64,000 nucleotides of DNA from Maritimibacter sp. Lineage in GTDB: Bacteria; Pseudomonadota; Alphaproteobacteria; Rhodobacterales; Rhodobacteraceae. Positions 51,990 through 61,614 of the stretch are shown here, in pieces. The stretch is taken from positions 1-64,000 of the forward strand of contig JAABTN010000009.1 in the NCBI GenBank assembly GCA_011389895.1. Reading direction: 5' to 3'. Position 1 is the first letter of the stretch; each line of letters opens with the position of its first letter. The translations under genes were made by a program, and so were the position numbers. Under the pieces are notes generated by a model. The model searched no databases, was not told the origin of the DNA, and saw nothing but the letters and a program-made list of their open reading frames with translations.

Positions 51990-52841
51990 ATGGCCGACAT
52001 GACCGTCAACAAGGCCTCCAGCCGCCCACGCGGCCTGCCCCGGATCAACAGCCGCCTCGTGGTGATGACCCTCTATCTCGTCTTCCTGTTGCTGCCGATC
52101 TACTGGCTGCTCAACATGAGCTTCAAGACGAACTCGGAGATCGTGAGCACCTTCTCGCTGTGGCCCCGTGATCTGACCATCGCGAATTATATCACGATCC
52201 TGACCGACCCGGCGTGGTATACGGGCTATATCAACTCGATCATCTATGTGTCGCTGAACACGGTGATCTCGCTCGCGGTTGCCCTGCCGGCGGCCTATGC
52301 GTTCTCGCGCTACAACTTCATGGGCGACAAGCACCTGTTCTTCTGGCTCCTGACCAACCGCATGGCACCGCCCGCGGTCTTTGCCCTGCCGTTTTTCCAA
52401 CTCTACAGCTCGGTGGGTCTGTTCGACACGCATATCGCGGTCGCCTTGGCGCACACGCTGTTCAACGTGCCCCTTGCGGTGTGGATTCTCGAAGGCTTCA
52501 TGCGCGGCGTGCCCAAGGAGATCGACGAGACGGCCTATATCGATGGCTACGGGTTCGGGAAGTTCTTCGTGAAGATCTTCATGCCGCTGATCGCGAGCGG
52601 GATCGGGGTCGCGGCTTTCTTCTGCTTCATGTTTTCTTGGGTGGAGCTTCTGCTTTCGCGCACCCTGACAAGCGTCGATGCGAAACCCATCGCCGCCACG
52701 ATGACCCGCACCGTGGGCGCCTCGGGTGTCGACTGGGGCGTGTTGGCCGCCGCCGGTGTTCTGACGATCCTGCCTGGGGCCCTCGTGATCTACTTCGTGC
52801 GCAATTTCATCGCCAAGGGCTTTGCCCTGGGCCGCGTTTAA
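51990..52841 (+). CDS. glpQ: Glycerol ABC transporter permease GlpQ
   Basis: 283 residues, MalG type. The EAA-like loop is VPKEIDETAYIDGYGFGKFF near residue 171, and it has six membrane helices. It pairs with GlpP and lies 3 nt after it. Name follows the Rhizobium glycerol transporter and is unrelated to the E. coli phosphodiesterase GlpQ. Confidence 0.92.
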   Translation: MADMTVNKASSRPRGLPRINSRLVVMTLYLVFLLLPIYWLLNMSFKTNSEIVSTFSLWPRDLTIANYITILTDPAWYTGYINSIIYVSLNTVISLAVALPAAYAFSRYNFMGDKHLFFWLLTNRMAPPAVFALPFFQLYSSVGLFDTHIAVALAHTLFNVPLAVWILEGFMRGVPKEIDETAYIDGYGFGKFFVKIFMPLIASGIGVAAFFCFMFSWVELLLSRTLTSVDAKPIAATMTRTVGASGVDWGVLAAAGVLTILPGALVIYFVRNFIAKGFALGRV

Positions 52842-52854
52842 AGGAGGACAAAAC

Positions 52855-53127
52855 ATGGCATGGATGGCATGGACCTGGCCGACGGCGATCTTCTTCATGG
52901 TCATCGCCGGTCTGTTGATCACCTTCTCGGTGCTCGCGATCAAGTTTCCGGAAACCCCGCGTCGCGGCATTCTGCGGATCGAAACGACGCGCGGCGACCG
53001 GCTTTTCATCACCCTCTTGGGCTCGGCCTTCATCAATCTGGCCTGGCTCGGAGTTGTGGGGGCACAACAACCCTTTGCCCTCATCGTCTGCCTGATCTAC
53101 GCGCTCGCGGTTTTCCGCTGGGTCTAG
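52855..53127 (+). CDS. glpU: DUF2160 small membrane protein GlpU
   Basis: 90 residues with three hydrophobic helices (IFFMVIAGLLITFSVLAI, ITLLGSAFINLAWLGVV, ALIVCLIYALAVF). DUF2160 proteins occur only with this transporter type and are thought to be an accessory membrane subunit. AAGGAGG precedes the ATG at 52855; the longer frame overlaps glpQ. Confidence 0.9.
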   Translation: MAWMAWTWPTAIFFMVIAGLLITFSVLAIKFPETPRRGILRIETTRGDRLFITLLGSAFINLAWLGVVGAQQPFALIVCLIYALAVFRWV

Positions 53128-53209
53128 ACGCGCACTGACGAAGCCGGAAAGGAGGGGGCCGGCCATGTCTCGAATTCCCCTCGCAAAACGGTCCAAGGGA
53201 GGACACCAA

Positions 53210-54913
53210 ATGAATATGAAGTTCAAACTGACCACCGCGACGGCGGCGCTTATGGCGCTGTCCGGGCAAGCGATGGCCGACATGGAGGCCGCGCGCGGCT
53301 TTCTGGACGAAAACATCGACCGCTCGGCGCTGAGCCGCGAGGCCCAGGAAGCCGAGATGCAGTGGTTCGTCGACGCCGCCGAACCCTATCAGGGTATGGA
53401 GATCAACGTCGTCTCGGAAACCATCGCGACGCATGAATACGAAAGCCAGGTCCTGGCACCCGCGTTCACGGCGATCACCGGGATCGAGGTCACGCATGAC
53501 CTTATCGGCGAGGGCGATGTGGTCGAGCGTCTGCAGACACAAATGCAGACCGGCGAGAACGTCTATGACATGTATGTCAACGACGCCGACCTGATCGGCA
53601 CGCACTGGCGTTACCAGCAGGTCCGCAACCTGACAGACTGGATCGCGGGTGAGGGCGCCGACGTCACCAACCCGGAGCTGGACCTTGAGGATTTCATCGG
53701 CACCGCTTCGGCAACCGGACCTGACGGCAAGCTCTACCAGCTTCCCGTGCAGCAGTTTGCCAATGTCTACTGGTTCCGCCACGACTGGTTCACCGATCCC
53801 GAGATCATGGCCGATTTCGAAGAGGAATACGGATACGAACTTGGCGTTCCGGTCAACTGGTCGGCCTACGAGGATATCGCCGCGTTCTTCACGGGTCGCG
53901 AGATCGACGGGCAGGAAGTCTATGGCAACATGGACTACGGTCGCAAACACCCCAGCCTCGGCTGGCGCTTCACCGATGCGTGGATGTCAATGGCCGGGAT
54001 GGGCGACAAGGGTCTGCCGAACGGCGTCCCGGTTGACGAATGGGGCATCCGCGTCAACGAAAACTCCCAACCCGTCGGTTCGTGCATGGCCCGCGGCGGG
54101 GCCACAAACAGCCCCGCAGCAGTCTATGCCATCGACAAGTACAAGAACTGGCTGGAAAACTACGCACCGCCGGAAGCCTCCGGCATGACTTTCTCCGAAG
54201 CCGGTCCGGTGCCGGGCCAAGGGGCCATCGCGCAGCAGATGTTCCTTTATACCACCTTCGTGGCCTCTCTGGTCGACGAAGACCTGCCGGTGATGAACGA
54301 GGACGGAACGCCGAAATGGCGCCTCGCGCCCAGCCCGCATGGTGCCTACTGGGAAGAGGGCATGAAGGTCGGCTACCAGGATGTGGGGTCTGCCACGCTG
54401 ATGAAGTCCACGCCCGTGGACCGCGCACAGGCGGCTTGGCTTTACGCGCAGTTCATTGCCTCCAAGACGGTGGACGTGGAGAAGTCGCACTACGGTCTGA
54501 CCTTTATCCGCGAAAGCACCATCGATCATGAAAGCTTCACCGAACGCGCGCCGCGCCTCGGTGGCCTGGTCGAGTTCTACCGGTCGCCAGAGCGCGAAAA
54601 CTGGACCGATACCGGGTTCAACGTGCCCGACTATCCGCGTCTCGCACAGCTGTGGTGGCAGAACATCGGTGACGCCTCCTCCGGTGCCAAGACGGCCAAG
54701 GAAGCCCTCGACGCGCTTTGTGCGGAGCAGGAGCGCGTGATGGAACGGCTTGAGCGCTCCGGCGTTCAGGGCGATATCGGCCCGCTTCTCAACGATGAGC
54801 GGGATCCGCAGGAATGGCTCGCCGAGCCGGGTGCGCCGAAGCCCGCCCTCGACAATGAAGACCCAGAGCCGGTCACGATCGCCTATGAAGAGCTGATCAA
54901 GTCCTGGCAGTAA
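53210..54913 (+). CDS. glpV: Glycerol ABC transporter binding protein GlpV
   Basis: 567 residues, far longer than a usual sugar receptor, as in the family. The signal peptide [20 protein letters not shown] is cleaved near AMA. The mature part contains [20 protein letters not shown] and a C-terminal acidic region. It binds glycerol in the periplasm. AAGGGAGG lies 6-7 nt before the ATG at 53210. A hairpin separates it from glpK. Confidence 0.93.
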   Translation: MNMKFKLTTATAALMALSGQAMADMEAARGFLDENIDRSALSREAQEAEMQWFVDAAEPYQGMEINVVSETIATHEYESQVLAPAFTAITGIEVTHDLIGEGDVVERLQTQMQTGENVYDMYVNDADLIGTHWRYQQVRNLTDWIAGEGADVTNPELDLEDFIGTASATGPDGKLYQLPVQQFANVYWFRHDWFTDPEIMADFEEEYGYELGVPVNWSAYEDIAAFFTGREIDGQEVYGNMDYGRKHPSLGWRFTDAWMSMAGMGDKGLPNGVPVDEWGIRVNENSQPVGSCMARGGATNSPAAVYAIDKYKNWLENYAPPEASGMTFSEAGPVPGQGAIAQQMFLYTTFVASLVDEDLPVMNEDGTPKWRLAPSPHGAYWEEGMKVGYQDVGSATLMKSTPVDRAQAAWLYAQFIASKTVDVEKSHYGLTFIRESTIDHESFTERAPRLGGLVEFYRSPERENWTDTGFNVPDYPRLAQLWWQNIGDASSGAKTAKEALDALCAEQERVMERLERSGVQGDIGPLLNDERDPQEWLAEPGAPKPALDNEDPEPVTIAYEELIKSWQ

Positions 54914-54923
54914 GCTTGCGACA

Positions 54924-54947
54924 GGCCGGAGCGTTCGCGCTCCGGCC
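54924..54947 (+). terminator. Hairpin between glpV and glpK
   Basis: A 10-bp perfect stem (GGCCGGAGCG/CGCTCCGGCC) closes a TTCG tetraloop. The tail ACCTTTC is poor in T, so it is likely a partial terminator or 3'-end protector for the receptor mRNA. Confidence 0.65.
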
Positions 54948-55022
54948 ACCTTTCATTCTCGAAAACCGGCGCGCGCGCCCCTTGGGCGCAGGACAACAGA
55001 TCGAACGCAAGGAGGGGCGACC

Positions 55023-56510
55023 ATGAGACATGTTCTGGCGATTGACCAAGGCACCACATCGAGCCGCGCGATCCTGTTCGATGACGCCATGCATATCGCG
55101 TCCACCGCGCAAGAGGAATTCACCCAGCATTTCCCCGAAAGCGGCTGGGTCGAACATGACCCCGAGGAGATATGGGCCACGACCGCGGGCACCTGTCGCG
55201 CCGCGATTGAGAAGGCCGGGTTGTCCCCGGCGGATATCGCGGCGGTGGGCATAACCAACCAGCGCGAGACCACGATTGTCTGGGACAGGGCCACGGGAAA
55301 GCCCGTATACCGTGCCATTGTCTGGCAAGACCGAAGAACCGCCCCGTTCTGTGCCGAGCTGCGCGCGGGCGGACATGACAAGACCATCACCGCCAAGACC
55401 GGGTTGCTGGCCGACCCCTATTTCTCAGGAACCAAGCTCAAATGGATCCTCGATCATGTCGATGGCGCGCGCGACCGCGCCCGCAAGGGTGAGCTTTTGT
55501 TCGGCACGGTCGACAGCTGGCTGATCTGGAAGCTGACGGGGGGTGCCGCGCATGTCACCGATGCCACCAATGCGGCGCGCACCATGCTATACGATATTCA
55601 CAAGGGCTGCTGGTCGCGCACGATCTGCGACCTTTTCGACATCCCGATGGCGATGCTACCAGAGGTGACCGATTGTGCCGCCGATTTCGGCATGACGCGG
55701 CCCGACCTGTTCGGAAAATCTCTCCCGATCCTCGGGGTTGCGGGCGATCAACAGGCGGCCACGGTCGGGCAGGCCTGTTTTGAACCGGGGATGATGAAAT
55801 CCACCTATGGCACCGGGTGCTTTGCGCTTCTGAACACCGGGGCCACCCCGGTCGCCTCGCAAAACCACCTGCTGACCACGATTGCCTATCAGCTTGATGG
55901 GAAGCCGACCTATGCGCTGGAAGGGTCGATCTTTGTCGCCGGGGCGGTCGTGCAATGGCTTCGCGACGGGTTGAAGATCATTCGCGAGGCGTCGGAAACC
56001 CAACCTTTGGCCAGACAGGCTGACACCACGCAGGATGTCGTGCTCGTGCCCGCGTTTGTCGGCTTGGGCGCCCCCTATTGGAACGCCGAATGCCGGGGGG
56101 CGATCTTTGGGCTGACCCGTGCCACCGGCCCCGAAGAAATCGCGCGTGCCGCTCTGGAAAGCGTCGGCTACCAGACCCGCGATCTGCTTGAGGCGATGCA
56201 GGCCGACTGGCAGGCCGAGGGCACCCAGCCCACCTTGCGCGTGGATGGCGGCATGACGGCGAGCGATTGGGCCATGCAGTTTCTCTCGGACGTCATCAAT
56301 GCGCCGGTTGATCGGCCCGATGTTCTTGAGACCACCGCACTTGGCGCCGCCTGGCTCGCCGGTCAGCGGGCCGGGGTCTATCCCGACATGGATGCGTTTG
56401 CCGATGGATGGCGCATTGACCGGACCTTTTCCCCGGCGATGTCGTCGGACACCCGGGACCGGAAATATGGCGCGTGGAAGCGCGCTGTCGATGCCACGAT
56501 GCGGTTCTGA
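55023..56510 (+). CDS. glpK: Glycerol kinase
   Basis: 495 residues, FGGY family. It phosphorylates imported glycerol. Motifs are [16 protein letters not shown] at the start, [11 protein letters not shown], the conserved [15 protein letters not shown] and the C-terminal [27 protein letters not shown] precedes the ATG. Behind the transporter and glpD it completes glycerol to DHAP. Confidence 0.97.
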   Translation: MRHVLAIDQGTTSSRAILFDDAMHIASTAQEEFTQHFPESGWVEHDPEEIWATTAGTCRAAIEKAGLSPADIAAVGITNQRETTIVWDRATGKPVYRAIVWQDRRTAPFCAELRAGGHDKTITAKTGLLADPYFSGTKLKWILDHVDGARDRARKGELLFGTVDSWLIWKLTGGAAHVTDATNAARTMLYDIHKGCWSRTICDLFDIPMAMLPEVTDCAADFGMTRPDLFGKSLPILGVAGDQQAATVGQACFEPGMMKSTYGTGCFALLNTGATPVASQNHLLTTIAYQLDGKPTYALEGSIFVAGAVVQWLRDGLKIIREASETQPLARQADTTQDVVLVPAFVGLGAPYWNAECRGAIFGLTRATGPEEIARAALESVGYQTRDLLEAMQADWQAEGTQPTLRVDGGMTASDWAMQFLSDVINAPVDRPDVLETTALGAAWLAGQRAGVYPDMDAFADGWRIDRTFSPAMSSDTRDRKYGAWKRAVDATMRF

Positions 56511-56554
56511 ACCATGATCGGTCCCCCGACCTACTTCGGCCCGGCAGAAACGGC

Positions 56555-57703
56555 ATGATGGGTTTCACCCTCACCGCGCCCGCCCGCACGCTCTTTGGTG
56601 AAGGCTGCCGCGCAGGGGCGGTGGCCGAGATTTCAGACCTCGCACCCGGCGTGCTCCTAATCAGGGGGCGCTCGGTGGCTTGGGTCGACGATCTGGAACA
56701 TGACCTGCGCGCTGCCGGGTGCACGGTGGAGACCGTTTTTTCCGCCGGAGAGCCGGATATTGAGACGGTGCGCGCCGGGGTGCGCGCAGCACGGGCGCGG
56801 GACGTTGGGTGCGTGGTCGCCGTGGGCGGGGGTGCAACCATTGATCTGGGCAAGGCGATTTCCGGGTTGGCCCCCAGCGACGGCGATGTCATGGACCACC
56901 TCGGTCTTGGCGCTGCGCGGGCCGGCCCAATGTCGACACCCCTGCCATTCGTCGCCATCCCGACCACAGCGGGGACGGGCGCGGAAGCCACGCGAAATGC
57001 CGTGATCGGCGTGCCTGACCGGCAGCTAAAGATCAGCCTGCGTGACCCGCGCCTTGTCGCGCGCCTTGCCATTGTGGACCCAGAGCTGACCCATGACGCC
57101 CCGCGTTCCGTGACCTTGGCCACAGGGCTCGATGCGATCACCCAATTGATCGAAAGCTACCTGTCTTGTCGCGCAAACCCGGTGACCGATGCGCTGTGTC
57201 AGGCCACGCTTCCCTCGGCGATTGCCGCGCTGGCCCGGGTGATGGAGGCCGAAGATCCCGATGCGCGGGCCTGTCTTTCGAAAGCCAGCTACCTTAGCGG
57301 TCTGGCGCTGGCCAATGCCGGTCTCGGGGTGGTTCATGGCCTCGCCTCCGTGATCGGCGCGCGTGGCGGGGCGCATGGCGCGATTTGCGGACGTCTGCTC
57401 GCCGGTGCCCTTGTGGTGAACCGGGCGGCGATGGGGGCGCAGGACCGGGGCAGGGCGCGGATCGACGAGATCAATGGCCTATTGCTGAGCACGCTCGACC
57501 GCGGCGGTAGCAGCCAGGATGGGCCAAGGGCGCTGACCCGCTTTGTCGACCACCACGGTCTTCCGACCCTGTCCGATTTCGGCGTGCCCGAGGACGACGA
57601 CATGCAGGTCGCGACCGCCGCTGCCACCGCGTCCTCGACGCAAGCGAACCCGGTTGCCTTGGACGTAGAAGAGATCCGCAGCATCCTGCGACAGACGCGC
57701 TGA
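56555..57703 (+). CDS. Iron-type (group III) alcohol dehydrogenase family protein
   Basis: 382 residues. NAD binding is VVAVGGGATIDLGKA near residue 88 and the PTTAGTGAEAT motif near 136. Metal ligands Asp193, His261 and His274 are present, but the fourth ligand position is Gln197 (GLDAITQLIE) where FucO-type enzymes have His. Substrate unknown: glycerol, glyceraldehyde or another short alcohol would fit the operon. It starts 44 nt after glpK, with a second ATG at 56558. Confidence 0.85.
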   Translation: MMGFTLTAPARTLFGEGCRAGAVAEISDLAPGVLLIRGRSVAWVDDLEHDLRAAGCTVETVFSAGEPDIETVRAGVRAARARDVGCVVAVGGGATIDLGKAISGLAPSDGDVMDHLGLGAARAGPMSTPLPFVAIPTTAGTGAEATRNAVIGVPDRQLKISLRDPRLVARLAIVDPELTHDAPRSVTLATGLDAITQLIESYLSCRANPVTDALCQATLPSAIAALARVMEAEDPDARACLSKASYLSGLALANAGLGVVHGLASVIGARGGAHGAICGRLLAGALVVNRAAMGAQDRGRARIDEINGLLLSTLDRGGSSQDGPRALTRFVDHHGLPTLSDFGVPEDDDMQVATAAATASSTQANPVALDVEEIRSILRQTR

Positions 57704-57734
57704 CGCGCGGGCTTTAATCAGACCACCCCGCCGC

Positions 57735-58919
57735 TCAATCCTTCACGAACAGCTTGCGCTCCACGTTGCACAGGCATTCCGCCGGGCCGCTTTCCTTGAT
57801 CAGGATCGTCTCGGTGGTCTCCAGCCCCCAATCGTCCATCCAAAGGCCGGGCATGAAATGGAACGTCATCCCCGGTTCGAGAATGGTCTCGTCAAAGGCC
57901 CGCAAGCTCACCGTATGTTCGCCCCAGTCGGGCGGGTAGGACAGGCCCACGGCGTAGCCGCAGCGATTGGGTCGTTCGATCCCCACCTTGAGCAATTCGA
58001 CGTCAAGCGCGCGGGCGATGTCACAGGCCCGGTTGCCCGCATGGGCGACCTCGATCCCGGCATTCAGACCTTCGGTGAGCGCGCTTGATGCATCCGCCAT
58101 GTGTTTCGGCGGCTTACCGAAGAAGATCGAGCGGCTGAGGGGCGCGTGGTAGCGCCGGTAACACCCCGATTGTTCGATGAAGGTCGCCTCACCCTTTTTC
58201 AACGCCTCGCCGTTCCATGTCAGGTGTGGGGCCGAGGCATCCTGCCCCGACGGCAGCAGCGGCACGATGGCCGGGTAATCGCCCCAACTGTCATCTTCGC
58301 CATAGACCGAGGCCCGAAAAAGCTCGCCGACCAGTTCGTGCTTGAGCATCCCGGGTTCGGCAATCTCCACCGCCTTTTCGATCACCAGTTCGGAAATGCG
58401 CGCGGCCCGGCGCATGAAGGCCAGCTCTTCGGCAGATTTCTTCAGCCGGACCCAGTTGACCAGCGTCGAGGCATCGATGAACTCGGCTTCGGGCAGCCCT
58501 TCGGCCAGCACCGCAAAGGCGCGGGCGGTGAAGAAATAGGTCTCCATCTCTACCCCGATCCGCTTGTCGCCGTAATCCATGATGCGCAGGTGACTGGCCA
58601 GATCCTCCATCGGGTGGATGTCGGGCGCCTGGATATAGCGGTCGGCGTAGAAGATGATTTCCTCGTCTTCCATCCAGACCGTGCGCCGCGCCCCGTTGGC
58701 ATCCTGCAACCGCCCCCACCAGATCGGCCTGCCCTCAAGCGGCACGATCACGCCTTGGTGGACATAGAACGACCAGCCGTCATAGCCGGTGAGGTAATTC
58801 ATGTTCGACGGGTTGGTGATGAACAGAACGTCGATCCCGGCAAGCTCCATGGCGGTGCGGGTCAACCCGAGGCGGCGGTCGAACTCGTCTTGGGAAAAGT
58901 GGGCATTCGAGATGGGCAT
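57735..58919 (-). CDS. doeA: Ectoine hydrolase DoeA/EutD (M24 peptidase fold)
   Basis: 394 residues of the creatinase/M24 fold: an N-terminal domain (VLFITNPSNMNYLTGYDGWS) and a C-terminal pita-bread domain (GYAVGLSYPPDWGEHTVSLR, then MTFHFMPGLWMDDWGLE). It opens the ectoine ring to N-acetyl-diaminobutyrate. The identification leans on the WGEH..SLR and FHFMPGLW motifs and on the neighbouring eutBC-asnC-ssd-aminotransferase genes. It is divergent from eutB, unlike in Ruegeria pomeroyi where it is in line. Confidence 0.88.
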   Translation of the reverse strand: MPISNAHFSQDEFDRRLGLTRTAMELAGIDVLFITNPSNMNYLTGYDGWSFYVHQGVIVPLEGRPIWWGRLQDANGARRTVWMEDEEIIFYADRYIQAPDIHPMEDLASHLRIMDYGDKRIGVEMETYFFTARAFAVLAEGLPEAEFIDASTLVNWVRLKKSAEELAFMRRAARISELVIEKAVEIAEPGMLKHELVGELFRASVYGEDDSWGDYPAIVPLLPSGQDASAPHLTWNGEALKKGEATFIEQSGCYRRYHAPLSRSIFFGKPPKHMADASSALTEGLNAGIEVAHAGNRACDIARALDVELLKVGIERPNRCGYAVGLSYPPDWGEHTVSLRAFDETILEPGMTFHFMPGLWMDDWGLETTETILIKESGPAECLCNVERKLFVKD

Positions 58920-59032
58920 GGCGTCTCCGGTCAGATCAGGCGGAACTCTTGTGACAGCTTGTCCAAAAAACCCGTGGGATCAATGGCTTTTTGCAGGGTG
59001 GCCTGTTGCATCGAGACGTGTAGAAAGAGGGC

Positions 59033-60052
59033 ATGACTGCCTCGACCGATCTTTCCGTCAACGCCGGCGACATTCGGGCTGCGGCCCGATGCATCGCGGG
59101 GGCGGCTGATGGAACCCCGATGGTGCCGTCTCCTTTCATGGAAAAACAAACCGGGCAACCGTTCTGGATGAAGCTTGAGATTGGGCAGGACACCGGGGCG
59201 TTCAAGCTGCGCGGGGCCACCAATGCGATCCGGGCGCTGGGCGATGTGCCCGGTGTCGTGTGCTGTTCGACCGGCAACCATGGCCGCGCCGTGGCCCATG
59301 CGGCGACCCGCGCGGGCCTGCGGGCCGTGGTCTGCATGTCGCGCCTCGTGCCCGAGGCCAAGGTCGCGCGTATCCGCGCCATGGGGGCCGAGGTGGTGAT
59401 CGAGGGCCGCTCGCAGGACGACGCGCAAAAGGCGGCGGACCGGCTGGTGCGCGACGAAGGGCTTGCAGAGATACCGCCTTTCGATCATCCCGCCGTCATC
59501 GCGGGGCAGGGGACCATCGGGTTGGAGATGCTGGAAAACCAGCCCGATCTTTCGACGCTGATCATCCCGCTGTCCGGCGGCGGGCTGGCCGCGGGCGTGG
59601 CGATCGCCGCGCGGTCGTTGAACCCGGATATCCGGCTTATCGGCGTGACCATGCAAAACGGCGCGGCCATGGCGGCGTCGATCACGGCGGGGCAACCGGT
59701 CGAGGTCGAGGAAGTCGCCTCGCTCGCCGATTCCCTTGGCGGCGGCATTGGGCTGGACAACCGCCACAGCTTTGCCATCTGCCGCGCGCTTCTGGACGAG
59801 GTGGTGCTGGTGACCGAGGCCGAGATACGCGACGGGATGCAGGCGCTTTATTACGAGGATGCGCTGGTTGCCGAAGGGGCGAGTGCTGTGGCCCATGCCG
59901 CGCTTCTCGCGGGCAAGATCACGGTGACCGGACCCACCGGCACGATCCTGACCGGGCGCAATCTCGACATGTCGATGTTCACCCGCCTGATGGTGGGCGA
60001 GGACGTGATGCTTGGCGACAAGGTTTTGAAGGGGAGGATCTATGGCACATGA
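59033..60052 (+). CDS. eutB: EutB, threonine dehydratase-like PLP enzyme for hydroxyectoine
   Basis: 339 residues, fold type II PLP enzyme. The Schiff-base Lys is in GAFKLRGATNAIRAL (near residue 63) and the phosphate loop is SGGGLAAGVAIA near 180. In the roseobacter ectoine cluster EutABC are thought to convert hydroxyectoine to ectoine. It overlaps eutC by 11 nt. eutA is absent from the window, so the pathway here may differ or use a distant gene. Confidence 0.88.
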   Translation: MTASTDLSVNAGDIRAAARCIAGAADGTPMVPSPFMEKQTGQPFWMKLEIGQDTGAFKLRGATNAIRALGDVPGVVCCSTGNHGRAVAHAATRAGLRAVVCMSRLVPEAKVARIRAMGAEVVIEGRSQDDAQKAADRLVRDEGLAEIPPFDHPAVIAGQGTIGLEMLENQPDLSTLIIPLSGGGLAAGVAIAARSLNPDIRLIGVTMQNGAAMAASITAGQPVEVEEVASLADSLGGGIGLDNRHSFAICRALLDEVVLVTEAEIRDGMQALYYEDALVAEGASAVAHAALLAGKITVTGPTGTILTGRNLDMSMFTRLMVGEDVMLGDKVLKGRIYGT

Positions 60053-61019
60053 TATCCGCATCGTGACAGAGGGCGAATTGCGCGCCGCGCTGCGCCTTGA
60101 TCTGTCCCTCGTCGACGTGATCGAAGAGGCTTTTGCCATGCTTGCATCGGGTCGCGTGGTGATGCCGCCGATCCTGTCGATGGAATTGGCCGAGGCGCAT
60201 GGCGAGGTCGACGTGAAGACCGCCTATATCCCCGGCTTCGACGGGTTCGCGATCAAGGTCAGCCCCGGTTTCTTCGACAATCCGAAGCTGGGGTTGCCGA
60301 GCCTCAATGGGCTCATGATCCTGTTGTCCGCCAAGACCGGGCTGGTCGACGCGGTGTTTCTGGACAACGGCTATCTCACCGACCTGCGCACGGCGGCGGC
60401 GGGCGCGGTGGCCGCGCGTCATCTCGCCCCGGAAACGGTCGAGGTCGCGGGGGTGATCGGCACCGGCATTCAGGCGCGGTTGCAGATGCAGGCCGCCCAT
60501 CTCGTGCGCCCGTTCAAGCGGGTTTTGGTGCATGGCCGCAATCCGGACCGCGCAAGGGCCTGCGCAGCCGAGTTGCGCGCGGCGCTTGGGGTCGAGGCCG
60601 AGGTGACCTCTGCCGAAGATCTGGTGGCTAGGTCGAAGCTTGTCGTCACGACCACGCCCGCCAAGTCGCCGGTGCTGATGGCCGACTGGCTCCACCCCGG
60701 TCTGCACATCACCGCCATGGGGTCCGACCAGACGGGCAAGACCGAGATTGAGCCGGCCGCGCTGGAGGCCGCCGATCTTTATGTCTGCGACCGGGTAAGC
60801 CAATGCGCGGTCTCGGGTGAGCTTGAAGCGGCGCGCGCAGCCTGGCTGATGAAAGGGACGCCGCCCGAACTGGGTGCGATCATCGCGGGGGCGCCGGGGC
60901 GAACCGGCCCCGATCAGGTCACGATCTGTGATCTCACCGGCACCGGCGCGCAAGACACCGCCATCGCCTCGCATGTGATCGGGCTGTTGGGCAGCGCCGG
61001 AACGGTGATACAGACGTAA
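60042..61019 (+). CDS. eutC: EutC, ornithine cyclodeaminase-like enzyme
   Basis: 325 residues of the OCD/mu-crystallin family, NAD-dependent. Motifs are GFAIKVSPGFFDNPKLGLPS, the Rossmann GVIGTGIQARLQMQA near residue 142 and GSDQTGKTEIEP near 224. It acts with EutB in hydroxyectoine use. GGGGAGGATCT lies before its ATG inside eutB. Confidence 0.88.
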   Translation: MAHDIRIVTEGELRAALRLDLSLVDVIEEAFAMLASGRVVMPPILSMELAEAHGEVDVKTAYIPGFDGFAIKVSPGFFDNPKLGLPSLNGLMILLSAKTGLVDAVFLDNGYLTDLRTAAAGAVAARHLAPETVEVAGVIGTGIQARLQMQAAHLVRPFKRVLVHGRNPDRARACAAELRAALGVEAEVTSAEDLVARSKLVVTTTPAKSPVLMADWLHPGLHITAMGSDQTGKTEIEPAALEAADLYVCDRVSQCAVSGELEAARAAWLMKGTPPELGAIIAGAPGRTGPDQVTICDLTGTGAQDTAIASHVIGLLGSAGTVIQT

Positions 61020-61020
61020 C

Positions 61021-61512
61021 ATGACGCCGCTGGATCAAACCGACCTTGCCATTCTGGCGACCCTTGCACGCGATGGCCGCATCACCAAGGCCGCCTTGGC
61101 CGATGCCGTGGGGCTGTCGCCGACCCCCTGCTGGAACCGGTTGAAACGGTTGGAGAAAGCCGGGGTGATCGAAGGCTATGGCGCGCGCTTCGATTTGCGC
61201 AAGGTCGGCCCTTCAGTGACGGTGTTCGTCGCCGTCGAGCTGGCCGATCATACCTCGGCCACCTTTCGCATCTTCGAAGACGCGGTCACCCGCTATGACG
61301 AGGTCACCGCTTGTTGGGCGCTGGGCGGGGGGTTTGATTACCTGTGTCAGGTGGTGACGGTCGATATCGACGCCTATCAACGGCTGATGGATGAGATGCT
61401 TGATGCCCGGATCGGGGTGGCGCGGTATTTCACCTATATCGTGACAAAACCGGTCAAGGGGCCGGGCGCGCCGCCGCTGGGATTGATCGCCGGAGAGGAT
61501 TCCTCTTTTTAA
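61021..61512 (+). CDS. asnC: AsnC/Lrp-family regulator of ectoine genes
   Basis: 163 residues. The N-terminal winged helix is KAALADAVGLSPTPCWNRLK (residues 19-38); the C-terminal RAM domain includes VTACWALGGGFDYLCQV. Homologues (DoeX/AsnC) in ectoine clusters sense pathway intermediates such as diaminobutyrate derivatives. It starts 1 nt after eutC. Confidence 0.88.
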   Translation: MTPLDQTDLAILATLARDGRITKAALADAVGLSPTPCWNRLKRLEKAGVIEGYGARFDLRKVGPSVTVFVAVELADHTSATFRIFEDAVTRYDEVTACWALGGGFDYLCQVVTVDIDAYQRLMDEMLDARIGVARYFTYIVTKPVKGPGAPPLGLIAGEDSSF

Positions 61513-61614
61513 TCGCGGCCCGACGCATCAAATCCTCTTCGTCAAAGACCAAATCAAGCCTCACTCTCTCAAAGGCCTATGCAGGATGGCGGTATGGGAA
61601 CAGGAGAGAAACAT

